The position numbers and the translations under genes were made by a program. This document shows, piece after piece, positions 32,961 to 39,915 of a stretch of DNA of 39,918 bases. A model generated the notes under the pieces. The model saw only the letters and a list, made by a program, of their open reading frames with translations, ran no database searches and was not told the origin of the DNA. This DNA is from Solobacterium sp. (lineage in GTDB: Bacteria > Bacillota_I > Bacilli_A > Erysipelotrichales > Erysipelotrichaceae): positions 1 to 39,918 of the forward strand of contig JAFYHC010000021.1 of NCBI GenBank assembly GCA_017539385.1, read 5' to 3'. How positions within the stretch are numbered: the first letter of the stretch is position 1; every line of letters starts with the position of its first letter.

Positions 32961-33003
32961 TTATGCTCACTTTCTGGAAATTGCGCAACATATACGTACT
33001 TCA

Positions 33004-33059
33004 TTGACGTCTCTTTTCTTCATTTTTATCATAAAAGTATAAGATGCACAAGTGTGCAT
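33004..33059 (+). promoter_or_regulatory. Promoter and TetR-type operator of the flavoenzyme gene
   Basis: TTGACG (33004-33009), 17 bases, TATCAT (33027-33032). Downstream lies a perfect palindrome ATGCACA-AG-TGTGCAT (33044-33059), placed over the early transcribed region and 20 bases before the start codon. Confidence 0.65.
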
Positions 33060-33078
33060 AATTGGAGGACATATCATA

Positions 33079-35031
33079 ATGAAACTATTGGAAAAAGGGT
33101 ACCTGGGTACCTGTCAGATCCGCAACCGTTCGGTTATGACTGCCATGACCACTGGTTATGCAGGACTGGATGGTGCACCGACGGAGCAATTGACACGCTA
33201 CTATGAAGAGCGTGCCAAGGGCGGTGTCGGTCTGATCGTTACGGAGATCTTCCGTGTCAACAATGTCCATGGTGTGGCATTCCCGCGCCAGATGTATGCA
33301 CTCAATCCGATGAATGTACAGCCGCTTGCACAGATGACTGCCCGCGTTCACCAGCATGGTGCCAGGATCTTCGCACAGATCCATCATGGCGGATCTACGA
33401 ATGTGCCGGAAATGAACAACGGGCGCATCGTTGCACCAAGTGCTGTACCAAATGTCAGCGGCATTATGCCGGATCCGCTGACACTCGAAGAAATCGAAGA
33501 ACTCAAACAGCAGTTCATCGGCACCGCTGCCGCCTGCAAAGCCGCTGACTTTGACGGTGTGGAGATCCATGGTGCCCATGGCTATCTGTTATGTGAATTC
33601 CTGTCACCGGCCTTCAACAAGCGTGAAGACCAGTATGGCGGGTCCCTGGAAAACCGGTGCCGTCTGATCAATGAGATCGTACAGGGAATCAAAGCAGTCT
33701 GCGGAAAAGACTTCCCGGTCGGCGTACGTTTCTCCTGCGATGAACATGATCCATTCCACGAAGATTCTCTCAAACTCCCCGATGGTATCGAAATTGCCAA
33801 GTGTCTGGAAGCAGGCGGTGCCGATTTCCTGGATGTATCCAACGGCAACTACTTCTGCCCGCACAGTGAAAACGAAGAGCCGTACTCCTATGCACAGGGA
33901 TGCCGCGAAGCAGAAACAAAGGCGATCAAGGATGCCGTAAGCATTCCGGTCATTGGTGTATCCAACATCAAATCCCCGGCTGTTGCAGAGAAGCTGCTGG
34001 AAGATGGTGCCTGCGACTTCGTCGGTGTCGGCCGCCAGCATATCGCTGATCCGGAATGGATCAAAAAGACAGCAGCCGGAAGAACCGATGATATCGCTCA
34101 CTGCATCGGCTGTCTGTATTGCTTCGAGTCACTCATGACCGTTGGCTATGTACGCTGCTCCGTCAATCCGAAGGCAGGCCGTGAAGGCATCTTCCACGAA
34201 CCACCGGCAAAAGACGGAAACGGACGCAAAGTCGCAGTTGTCGGCGGCGGTGTCGCCGGCATGGAAGCCGCTGCAGTCCTTGGACAAAGAGGCTTCGATG
34301 TTACTCTGTATGAAAAAGACAGCAAACTGGGCGGTGAAGTGAATCTTGCCTGTGCTACAGCACCATACAAAGACAAAGTCGGCTGGCTCGTTACCACCCT
34401 GGCCAACGCCATGGAAAAAGGCAATGTCAAAGTATGCCTCAATACCGAAGCCACACCGGACCTCGTCAAAGAAAATGCACCGGAAGCCGTATTCCTCGCT
34501 GTCGGCGGAAAACCCATCATCCCGCCGCTGCCCGGTACAGAGAAAGCGGTTCTTGCGGCAGATGTCATCCGCGGCACAAAGAAGATCACCGGCAAGACCG
34601 TGATCATCGGCGGCGGACTCACCGGTCTTGAGACCGCAGAAGTCCTCTTCCGCAATGACCCGTCCATGGACATCACCGTTGTGGATATGCTGCCAAAGAT
34701 CGGCATGACCATGTATCCTGCCATCTATGACGATGTCATGAAGCAGATGGACGGCAAGGCACTCACACTGTGCCCGGGACACATGCTGAAGGCAATCACC
34801 GACACCGGTGTCACTGTCACCAATACCACAGACGGCACTGATGCCTTCATTCCTGCGGACAATGTCATTCTTGCCATGGGTACAAGAGCCAATAAAGATG
34901 CCATCAGTGCCTTCGAAGCTGCATTTGACCGCGTTGTCCTGATCGGTCAGACCGCGAAGAACCCAGGCCGCATCGCCACTTCCATGTTTGACGGCTATGT
35001 AACGGCAAGGGGCTATGAACCCGGCATCTGA
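33079..35031 (+). CDS. NADH:flavin oxidoreductase / 2,4-dienoyl-CoA reductase-type flavoenzyme
   Basis: 650 aa from the ATG at 33079, which follows GGAGG; the frame extends 27 bases further upstream through the ribosome site. Residues 1-335 form an Old Yellow Enzyme barrel with FMN (AQIHHGG, HGAHGYLLCEFLSPAFN at about 164-180, YGGSLENR). Cysteines 342, 345, 348 and 360 (CIGCLYC...C) bind a 4Fe-4S cluster. About 384-650 hold FAD and NAD(P) Rossmann folds (VAVVGGGVAGMEAAAVL, VIIGGGLTGLETAEVL). The family reduces activated C=C bonds of enoates, dienoyl-CoAs or bile-acid intermediates; the substrate cannot be read from the sequence. Under TetR control by layout. Confidence 0.92.
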   Translation: MKLLEKGYLGTCQIRNRSVMTAMTTGYAGLDGAPTEQLTRYYEERAKGGVGLIVTEIFRVNNVHGVAFPRQMYALNPMNVQPLAQMTARVHQHGARIFAQIHHGGSTNVPEMNNGRIVAPSAVPNVSGIMPDPLTLEEIEELKQQFIGTAAACKAADFDGVEIHGAHGYLLCEFLSPAFNKREDQYGGSLENRCRLINEIVQGIKAVCGKDFPVGVRFSCDEHDPFHEDSLKLPDGIEIAKCLEAGGADFLDVSNGNYFCPHSENEEPYSYAQGCREAETKAIKDAVSIPVIGVSNIKSPAVAEKLLEDGACDFVGVGRQHIADPEWIKKTAAGRTDDIAHCIGCLYCFESLMTVGYVRCSVNPKAGREGIFHEPPAKDGNGRKVAVVGGGVAGMEAAAVLGQRGFDVTLYEKDSKLGGEVNLACATAPYKDKVGWLVTTLANAMEKGNVKVCLNTEATPDLVKENAPEAVFLAVGGKPIIPPLPGTEKAVLAADVIRGTKKITGKTVIIGGGLTGLETAEVLFRNDPSMDITVVDMLPKIGMTMYPAIYDDVMKQMDGKALTLCPGHMLKAITDTGVTVTNTTDGTDAFIPADNVILAMGTRANKDAISAFEAAFDRVVLIGQTAKNPGRIATSMFDGYVTARGYEPGI

Positions 35032-35054
35032 TCCAGCACACATATTGTCTCAAC

Positions 35055-35086
35055 AGTCCCATCCGATCCAGGATGGGATTTTATTT
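35055..35086 (+). terminator. Terminator of the flavoenzyme gene
   Basis: TCCCATCC / GGATGGGA stem (35057-35064 and 35071-35078) followed by TTTTATTT. Confidence 0.82.
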
Positions 35087-35100
35087 GACATACGTCAAAT
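35083..35100. promoter_or_regulatory. Perfect inverted repeat upstream of the HIT gene
   Basis: ATTTGAC-ATAC-GTCAAAT, perfect 7-base arms, 125 bases before the HIT gene. Looks like a dimeric repressor site but is far from a clear promoter; the regulator is unknown. Confidence 0.4.
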
Positions 35101-35225
35101 AATAACGGAGTATCTATGAGCTGGTAACCCACAGGCGCAGCACCTCTATGTTCCTGCCCATGATCTGCTTTGGTTATGCATCTGATATTGTGCTACGATA
35201 GATATAAAGAAAAGAGGACATAAAC

Positions 35226-35663
35226 ATGGATAAGAATTATAAAGATCCCAATTGCGCATACTGCGCCAAGGGAGACCTGGTCAATGCATTTGGCTATGAA
35301 GTATGCGAACTGCCTGCTTCTGTATTGTATGTATTCCGCGATCAGACCCATCCGGGACGCGTCATCGTCGCATCAAAGTATCATGTCTCGGAAATGCGTG
35401 AACTGACTGCTGAAGAACGTGCTGCGTTCATTGAAGATGTCAACGCCGCTGCTGAAGCGATCCACGCAGAATTCCACCCGGACAAAGTCAACTATGGCAT
35501 GTATGGCGACACCGGCCACCATCTCCACTGCCACCTGGTACCAAAGTACAAGGACAAGGAAGAGTGGGGCGGCACCTTTGCCATGAACTACTCCGATGAC
35601 AAGCTCAACGATGCCGGCTGCGAAATCATCGCTGAACGTCTTCGCAAACATCTGAACAAGTAA
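35226..35663 (+). CDS. HIT-family nucleotide-binding protein
   Basis: 145 aa. Histidine-triad signature HHLHCHLVPK (about residues 95-104) with the flanking core strands ASVLYVFRDQTHPGRVIVASKYHV. HIT proteins hydrolyse or transfer nucleotide phosphoramidates and related adenylates. An N-terminal CAYC pair is common in one HIT subgroup. Slightly longer than minimal HINT proteins because of the C-terminal helix. AAAGAGGAC lies before the ATG. Single gene with its own terminator, which overlaps the end of the convergent DUF5131 gene. Confidence 0.92.
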   Translation: MDKNYKDPNCAYCAKGDLVNAFGYEVCELPASVLYVFRDQTHPGRVIVASKYHVSEMRELTAEERAAFIEDVNAAAEAIHAEFHPDKVNYGMYGDTGHHLHCHLVPKYKDKEEWGGTFAMNYSDDKLNDAGCEIIAERLRKHLNK

Positions 35664-35664
35664 C

Positions 35665-36585
35665 TCACAGGCCATCAGGCCTGTTTTTTTCTGCCTTCTG
35701 CGTCTTTTCGCTGCATTTGCCGCATTTGCTGCAGCCATTGCAGATCAGACGCATGCCGCACTTCTGGCATCGTGATCCATAGTACGGTGTATACAGCTGT
35801 TCTTTGGGAATGAGATTCCCCCACACATCTTTCAGTTTGAAATCAATTGGGGTCCCCTGAAAGCTAAGCCCTGATTTATGTGCCTGTTCACTTTGCACGC
35901 TTCCTTCCAGATGGTACACCTTCCCGTCTTTTACAAACCTGCGCCCTGTTCCGCAGAATACAAAAGTCACATGATACGCTGCACATTCATCTCTTAGTGA
36001 CTTTACCCACTCATAATGACACGGACGTGCCCCGCCATAGTTTTCACCATCGCACAGTACCTGTTCGATCTGTCCTGCCGGAAGGTATTCCCGAATGGAG
36101 ACAGGACCGATAAACGGAGCACACATGATGCCCTTATGCTGAAAGGGAAGAGACAGCAGGATCGATATGCGCTCATCTGCCCGTTTCTGATTCTCACAGG
36201 TAACATTTAGCATCACATGATCCCATCCCTCACCCCAGTCATCCGGCAGATGATCTTTGATCCTCTGCGGACGCTTGGTCAGAAGAAAAAACTTTACATC
36301 CGGACGCTGACGGATCACATCCCATGCCTCATCCCGCCATGGATCTGCTTCTTCCAGAAAGAAGTCCGATGTCATGCACACCCGCAGCATTTCTCCGCTT
36401 TTTACCTTATACATACCTGTACGGTCTTTACTGAGGGGATAACGGAACCCTGCCTTTGTCCGGTAAATTTCTTCACCGTTTCTGCCCCGCTGCGCATCCA
36501 GAAAATACATGTAACAATTCTGACAGCCTTCACTGCACTTTTTACAGCCATGCCACGGATTCCAAATATCATGCACAGTGATCAC
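35665..36585 (-). CDS. DUF5131 (phage Gp37/Gp68-like) protein with C-terminal zinc ribbon
   Basis: 306 aa from a GTG at 36585 that overlaps the HxlR stop (GTGA), so translation is coupled. The opening WNPWHGCKKCSEGCQNCYM is the cysteine cluster of the DUF5131/Gp37-Gp68 family, which resembles a radical-SAM-like metal site. VCMTSDFFLEEADPWRDEAW, FFLLTKRPQRI and LNVTCENQKRADERI are further family blocks. The C-terminus adds an unusual Cys-rich ribbon (CQKCGMRLICNGCSKCGKC, about residues 276-294). The function is unproven. Confidence 0.82.
   Translation of the reverse strand: MITVHDIWNPWHGCKKCSEGCQNCYMYFLDAQRGRNGEEIYRTKAGFRYPLSKDRTGMYKVKSGEMLRVCMTSDFFLEEADPWRDEAWDVIRQRPDVKFFLLTKRPQRIKDHLPDDWGEGWDHVMLNVTCENQKRADERISILLSLPFQHKGIMCAPFIGPVSIREYLPAGQIEQVLCDGENYGGARPCHYEWVKSLRDECAAYHVTFVFCGTGRRFVKDGKVYHLEGSVQSEQAHKSGLSFQGTPIDFKLKDVWGNLIPKEQLYTPYYGSRCQKCGMRLICNGCSKCGKCSEKTQKAEKNRPDGL
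35668..35690 (+). terminator. Terminator of the HIT gene, inside the 3' end of the DUF5131 gene
   Basis: CAGGCC / GGCCTG stem with an ATCA loop, then seven T residues. It starts four bases after the HIT stop and lies within the last codons of the gene on the other strand. Confidence 0.85.
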
Positions 36586-36977
36586 CCCGTTTCTTTGCTG
36601 CGATAGAGTTCTTCTTCATGCTGATATCCCCAGTTCATAATCGCATAGAACACAGGAAGCAGATCACGGCCCATTTCCGTCAGAGAATATTCCACATGGG
36701 GAGGAATTTCATTGAACTGTTTCCGGCTGATCAGTCCATCCTGCTCCAGTTCCCGCAATGCCTTCGTCAGCATGGTATTGGTAATACCAGGCAGATCTTT
36801 CTTCAGCTGGCCGAAGCGAACCGTTTCATACATGCACATTTCATACATCAGCCGGGATTTCCACCGTCCCTGCAGCATGATCAGCAGCGGCGTCACAGGA
36901 CAATTGCCGTCTTCTGTTACAATTCCTTTTTTTATATTGATCAGAAATTCATCATAGGACATATACTCGCTCTTCAC
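36582..36977 (-). CDS. HxlR-family transcriptional regulator
   Basis: 131 aa from the GTG at 36977, eight bases after GGAGGG; an in-frame ATG at 37001 lacks a ribosome site. Winged helix of the HxlR type: CPVTPLLIMLQGRWKS with the conserved redox-type cysteine (about residue 26), RFGQLKKDLPGITNTMLTKALRELEQDGLI as the recognition region, and YSLTEMGRDLLPVF as the wing. HxlR proteins respond to reactive carbonyls or redox change. It is co-translated with DUF5131 and divergent from a four-TM protein; inverted and direct repeats in the shared upstream region suggest autoregulation. Confidence 0.88.
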   Translation of the reverse strand: MKSEYMSYDEFLINIKKGIVTEDGNCPVTPLLIMLQGRWKSRLMYEMCMYETVRFGQLKKDLPGITNTMLTKALRELEQDGLISRKQFNEIPPHVEYSLTEMGRDLLPVFYAIMNWGYQHEEELYRSKETG

Positions 36978-36999
36978 GTTGATTCCCTCCACGCTTCTC

Positions 37000-37020
37000 A
37001 TGGTATAAATTTTGTACCAT
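37000..37020. promoter_or_regulatory. Inverted repeat in the HxlR promoter region
   Basis: ATGGTA-N9-TACCAT (37000-37005 and 37015-37020). AAGTACG/CAGTACG direct repeats lie at about 37036-37068. Typical placement for an HxlR autoregulatory site. Confidence 0.5.
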
Positions 37021-37105
37021 ATATATTATTGGAATCAAGTACGCAGTTTTTTCATACTCAGTACGTTGTATGATACCGGTACTACGGACCCTATCACACA
37101 GTTCA

Positions 37106-37135
37106 TTGACGAATATGCATGTCAATTTTTATAAT
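37106..37135 (+). promoter_or_regulatory. Strong promoter of the four-TM gene at 37159
   Basis: TTGACG (37106-37111), 18 bases, TATAAT (37130-37135). An inverted repeat ATTGAC-N10-GTCAAT (37105-37126) overlaps the -35 and spacer. Confidence 0.75.
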
Positions 37136-37158
37136 TTATTATAGAGGAGGACGGAAAA

Positions 37159-37590
37159 ATGCATACGGAAACAAAGAAAGTATATTCGCGTATATTTGTA
37201 ATATCCGCTGCTGTATTCTTTGCGGCATTTATATTGGTCATGCTGTGGATCCGGCACAGATGGGGCATAAATTCTACAGCATTCGGGTCCAATTATCTGA
37301 TCTGCTTATTTCTTGAGCCGGGTGCCATACTGGCATCGCTTCTATGCTGGTATGCCGATTTCCGCAGGCGCGGTACCGCAGAAGAATTCCTGCGTCATAT
37401 GCTCTCTGTACTGAATAACGATTACCGGATACTGCTGATCGTGCAGGGAATCAGTATCATTGCCGCATTCTTTCATCCTTTGGCAGAATTATTTGCATAT
37501 ATCATTCTGCCGATCACAGCCATGGCGACTTCGCTGTATGTGCTGACAAATCAATACCGAAATGTAATTTATCCCGGAACAGAGAAATGA
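37159..37590 (+). CDS. Four-TM membrane protein, unknown
   Basis: 143 aa with hydrophobic segments at about residues 12-31, 45-65, 92-110 and 112-130. The second and third are joined by a basic inside loop (DFRRRGTAEEFLRHML). AGGAGG precedes the ATG. Divergent from HxlR, which may regulate it. Family not recognised. Confidence 0.75.
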   Translation: MHTETKKVYSRIFVISAAVFFAAFILVMLWIRHRWGINSTAFGSNYLICLFLEPGAILASLLCWYADFRRRGTAEEFLRHMLSVLNNDYRILLIVQGISIIAAFFHPLAELFAYIILPITAMATSLYVLTNQYRNVIYPGTEK

Positions 37591-37660
37591 CCTCTGTTTT
37601 TTTATGCATGACTGCTGCACAGGGGAATCTGCTATCGTAATGCCTGCAGCCTGATTCCAG

Positions 37661-37698
37661 AAGAAATGCCCATTCCATACGGGATGGGCATTTCTTCT
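37661..37698. terminator. Bidirectional terminator
   Basis: AAGAAATGCCCAT / ATGGGCATTTCTT arms (37661-37673 and 37684-37696) with an inner CC..GG extension. It separates the convergent 37159 gene and the XRE operon. Confidence 0.75.
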
Positions 37699-37741
37699 GT
37701 GTTCATCATGATGCAAAGATGCATTCACATGCATGTGACGA

Positions 37742-37915
37742 TCAACTGCGCTTTTTCCGCTCTGTCCAGATGCCGTATGCAAACAGCACGATAGCGACAC
37801 ATGTAGTGCCGATCGCTGTCATATCATTCAACGGCATCACAAACCGGTCAACCACGATGACCATGGCCGTCAGAAGCAGTCCTGCACAGGACCACAGATT
37901 CACATTCTGTTTCAT
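37742..37915 (-). CDS. 57-aa membrane protein coupled to the XRE regulator
   Basis: 57 aa starting MKQNVNLWSCAGLLL, with two hydrophobic segments (about residues 8-22 and 33-49) and a basic end TERKKRS. AAAGGA lies six bases before the ATG. The ATG overlaps the XRE stop as ATGA, a classic translational-coupling arrangement, which together with the ribosome site supports a real gene despite its size. Probably an accessory or regulated partner of the membrane-bound XRE protein. Confidence 0.7.
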   Translation of the reverse strand: MKQNVNLWSCAGLLLTAMVIVVDRFVMPLNDMTAIGTTCVAIVLFAYGIWTERKKRS

Positions 37916-38424
37916 TTTCTATCCTTTCCAATCAGACGCATTTTAAATGCATGCATCTTTTCCATTCTTCCGGTGGTGTACAGAAGTCCCAAAAGCATTG
38001 TACCAAGTGCAAGGCCGAAGGTACCGCCTTTTACAAAACCGATCCAGAATGTATCACCAAGTTCCATCATATGTATGATTGCATTGACAATGAGTGCTGC
38101 GATGCCGATCACGAAGTATACCGTGACGATTCTGGCACTGCGCTGTTTTTCTGCATTGCTGTATTCCGCTACCTGCAGTACTGTCTGTTCCAGTTCTTTA
38201 TCCATTTTCCCGCTTTTCCTTTCCCCATTCAGCAATTCTCTGAGGTCCACTGTGTAGAGATCTGCCATCTCGATCAGAAGATCGAGATCCGGCATATTCG
38301 TTCCGGTCTCCCACCGTGATACTGTTCTTCTTGACACATTCAGCTTTTCCGCCAACTGTTCCTGTGTCATTCCCTGTTCATTGCGCAATTGTTTCAGAAA
38401 GTTTCCAATTCTCTGCAGATCCAT
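37912..38424 (-). CDS. XRE-family regulator with C-terminal TM helices
   Basis: 170 aa from the ATG at 38424, six bases after AGGAGG. N-terminal HTH_3 (about residues 3-58: LKQLRNEQGMTQEQLAEKLNVSRRTVSRWETG). Linker, then two TM segments (about 101-120 and 133-155). XRE proteins with TM tails are common in Bacillota and usually regulate small neighbouring envelope genes. Its stop overlaps the start of the 57-aa gene. A perfect palindrome at 38511-38529 in the divergent region is a candidate operator. Confidence 0.87.
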   Translation of the reverse strand: MDLQRIGNFLKQLRNEQGMTQEQLAEKLNVSRRTVSRWETGTNMPDLDLLIEMADLYTVDLRELLNGERKSGKMDKELEQTVLQVAEYSNAEKQRSARIVTVYFVIGIAALIVNAIIHMMELGDTFWIGFVKGGTFGLALGTMLLGLLYTTGRMEKMHAFKMRLIGKDRK

Positions 38425-38510
38425 TGTGTTTCCTCCTGACAGCCACAGTATGCCTGTTCTTTCACTGCAGCAACAGGACACAAAGCGGGCAAAGTACCTG
38501 TTTTCTGCAA

Positions 38511-38529
38511 TGAGACAGCCTGTGTCTCA
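38511..38529. promoter_or_regulatory. Palindrome between XRE and LUD genes
   Basis: TGAGACA-N5-TGTCTCA, perfect 7-base arms, 87 bases upstream of the XRE start and 100 bases upstream of the LUD gene. Confidence 0.5.
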
Positions 38530-38629
38530 CTGATATTCTTACACATTTATGCACAGCTTCCCACTTTTCAGGCAATATCGTGTATATTTTCGTCTTTGCA
38601 TGCCATAATATGCCCAATAAAGGAGTGTA

Positions 38630-39265
38630 ATGAATATGGATGCAAATATCATCAAGCGCAATGAACTTCTTGCCCAGAAAGTCATTAAGGGCCTCGGCAC
38701 ACGCAATATGACCGGTTATTATGCGGCAGACAAAGAGGAAGCACTCAAGATCGCTCTTTCGCTGATCCCCGAAGGAAGCACTGCTACGATGGGCGGCGGT
38801 ATGTCCGTTCATGAGATCGGTCTTGTCCAGGCACTGAAAGAAGGCAATTACAATTACATTGACCGTGATGCTGCAGAAGACCGCAGAGCCGCAATGCTCG
38901 CTGCCTATGACGCAGATGTCTTCCTTGCATCATGCAATGCCATTACTGAGGACGGTGTCCTTGTCAACATTGACGGCAATGCCAACCGTGTATCTGCGAT
39001 TGCCTACGGTCCGAAGAAAGTCGTCTTCATCGTTGGAATGAACAAAGTATGCAATGACGTCGACGGTGCCATGAAGCGTGCACGCAACGTAGCAGCACCC
39101 ATCAACAACCAGCGTTTCAACGGCAATAATCCATGCAAAAAGACCGGTGCCTGCGCCAACTGCAAGTCTCCGGATACCATCTGCTGCCAGTTCCTGGTGA
39201 CCCGTTATTCAAAGCACCCCGGCCGGATCCATGTGATCTTGGTCAATGATGCACTTGGATTCTGA
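38630..39265 (+). CDS. LUD-domain protein (lactate utilization family)
   Basis: 211 aa, a single LUD domain (DUF162): GYYAADKEEALKIALSLIPEGSTATMGGGMSVHEIGL at the start, ITEDGVLVNIDGNANRVSAIAYGPKKVVFIVGMNKV in the core, then a Cys-rich stretch (CKKTGACANCKSPDTICC, about residues 168-185) before VTRYSKHPGRIHVILV. Related to LutC/LutB N-terminal parts, but stand-alone and not next to LutA/B. GGAG is four bases before the ATG at 38630 and ten before the next in-frame ATG at 38636; either may be used. Confidence 0.85.
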   Translation: MNMDANIIKRNELLAQKVIKGLGTRNMTGYYAADKEEALKIALSLIPEGSTATMGGGMSVHEIGLVQALKEGNYNYIDRDAAEDRRAAMLAAYDADVFLASCNAITEDGVLVNIDGNANRVSAIAYGPKKVVFIVGMNKVCNDVDGAMKRARNVAAPINNQRFNGNNPCKKTGACANCKSPDTICCQFLVTRYSKHPGRIHVILVNDALGF

Positions 39266-39280
39266 TGCGCATACAGCATA

Positions 39281-39317
39281 GATAACAACACTTTTGGACT
39301 CTTATTTTGTTGTTATC
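39281..39317 (+). promoter_or_regulatory. Inverted repeat after the LUD gene
   Basis: GATAACAACA (39281-39290) and TGTTGTTATC (39308-39317), perfect 10-base arms, followed by TGTATTTTT. It could act as a first terminator. Confidence 0.5.
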
Positions 39318-39372
39318 TGTATTTTTCCGATACAAAACAATGATTTAGAGCACTTATTCTGTTGTTATCTGT
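39301..39372. repeat. 20-bp direct repeats downstream of LUD
   Basis: Two copies of a 20-base unit ending TGTTGTTATCTGT (39301-39320 and 39353-39372) with one mismatch, 52 bases apart. The first copy also pairs with the inverted element at 39281. Confidence 0.7.
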
Positions 39373-39401
39373 GAATAAAATGCACTATGTCCTGTAAATG
39401 C

Positions 39402-39436
39402 AATGATCCCGTACAGATGTACTGTACGGGATCATT
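39402..39436. terminator. Strong bidirectional terminator
   Basis: Perfect 15-bp stem (39402-39416 with 39422-39436) around a 5-base loop, between the convergent LUD gene and the gene at 39440. Confidence 0.8.
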
Positions 39437-39439
39437 TGC

Positions 39440-39868
39440 TTATTCGTGAGGATACTGGGCAAGGAAATCGGTCAGGCCGGGGACCAGCTTGGTCTTGCGT
39501 CCCAGGCCTTTGCGGAAGATATACGATGTACCGTCAAATTCATCATAATCCGGGAATGCTTCCATGAAGACTTCACGGGAATGTTCATCCGCACAGACGA
39601 CATAATCGATCTTGACGCCTTCTTCACGGATACTGACTTCGGCATACATCAGTTCTACGTCTTTCTGCTTATGTCCCTCCGGCAGTACTTTCTCCAGACG
39701 CCTGGCCAGTTCTGCCGCATGTTCTTCATCGATCGCATTGGCAAGAGCAATGCCGAATTTCACATTGGATGCCTCATTCTTAACTTCCAGAGCCTTGCCC
39801 ACTAAACCGAATGAGAATGTTTGAAAATGGCCGAGAAATCGGCCATTTTTGTTGTTTTGAGTGGCCAT
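39440..39868 (-). CDS. Hypothetical protein
   Basis: 142 aa, soluble. Blocks SFGLVGKALEVKNEASNVKFGIALANAIDEEHAAELARRLEKVLPEG-type and VKIDYVVCADEHSREVFMEAFPDY suggest an alternating alpha/beta fold; the end KTKLVPGLTDFLAQYPHE is conserved-looking. No family recognised. The ATG at 39868 has no ribosome site. A TATTAT box seven bases upstream would start transcription at the ATG, so the message may be leaderless. Codons about 7-15 contain a perfect hairpin that reads as a plus-strand terminator, so the true start could be further inside. Confidence 0.6.
   Translation of the reverse strand: MATQNNKNGRFLGHFQTFSFGLVGKALEVKNEASNVKFGIALANAIDEEHAAELARRLEKVLPEGHKQKDVELMYAEVSIREEGVKIDYVVCADEHSREVFMEAFPDYDEFDGTSYIFRKGLGRKTKLVPGLTDFLAQYPHE
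39825..39858 (+). terminator. Plus-strand terminator-like hairpin inside the 5' end of the minus gene
   Basis: AAATGGCCGA-GAAA-TCGGCCATTT (39825-39848), 10-bp stem with a GNRA loop, then TTTGTTGTTTT on the plus strand. Confidence 0.55.
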
Positions 39869-39880
39869 GAATGCTATAAT
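39852..39880 (+). promoter_or_regulatory. Promoter of the gene starting at 39916
   Basis: TTGTTT (39852-39857), 17 bases, TATAAT (39875-39880). The same AT box read on the other strand (TATTAT, 39876-39881) could serve the divergent gene. TTAGT-N6-ACTAA (39883-39898) follows as a possible operator. Confidence 0.65.
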
Positions 39881-39915
39881 ATTTAGTGGGTATACTAACT
39901 AAATAGGAGGCCGCT

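Noticed and set aside
33052-33078. Upstream GTG start for the flavoenzyme
   Set aside because: The extra codons contain the palindrome half and the GGAGG ribosome site of the ATG at 33079.
34129-35043. 304-codon open frame on the minus strand
   Set aside because: Antisense to the FAD/NAD-binding half of the flavoenzyme; composition is typical of a shadow frame.
39301-39372. CRISPR array
   Set aside because: Only two copies of a 20-base unit, no further regular spacing and no cas genes.
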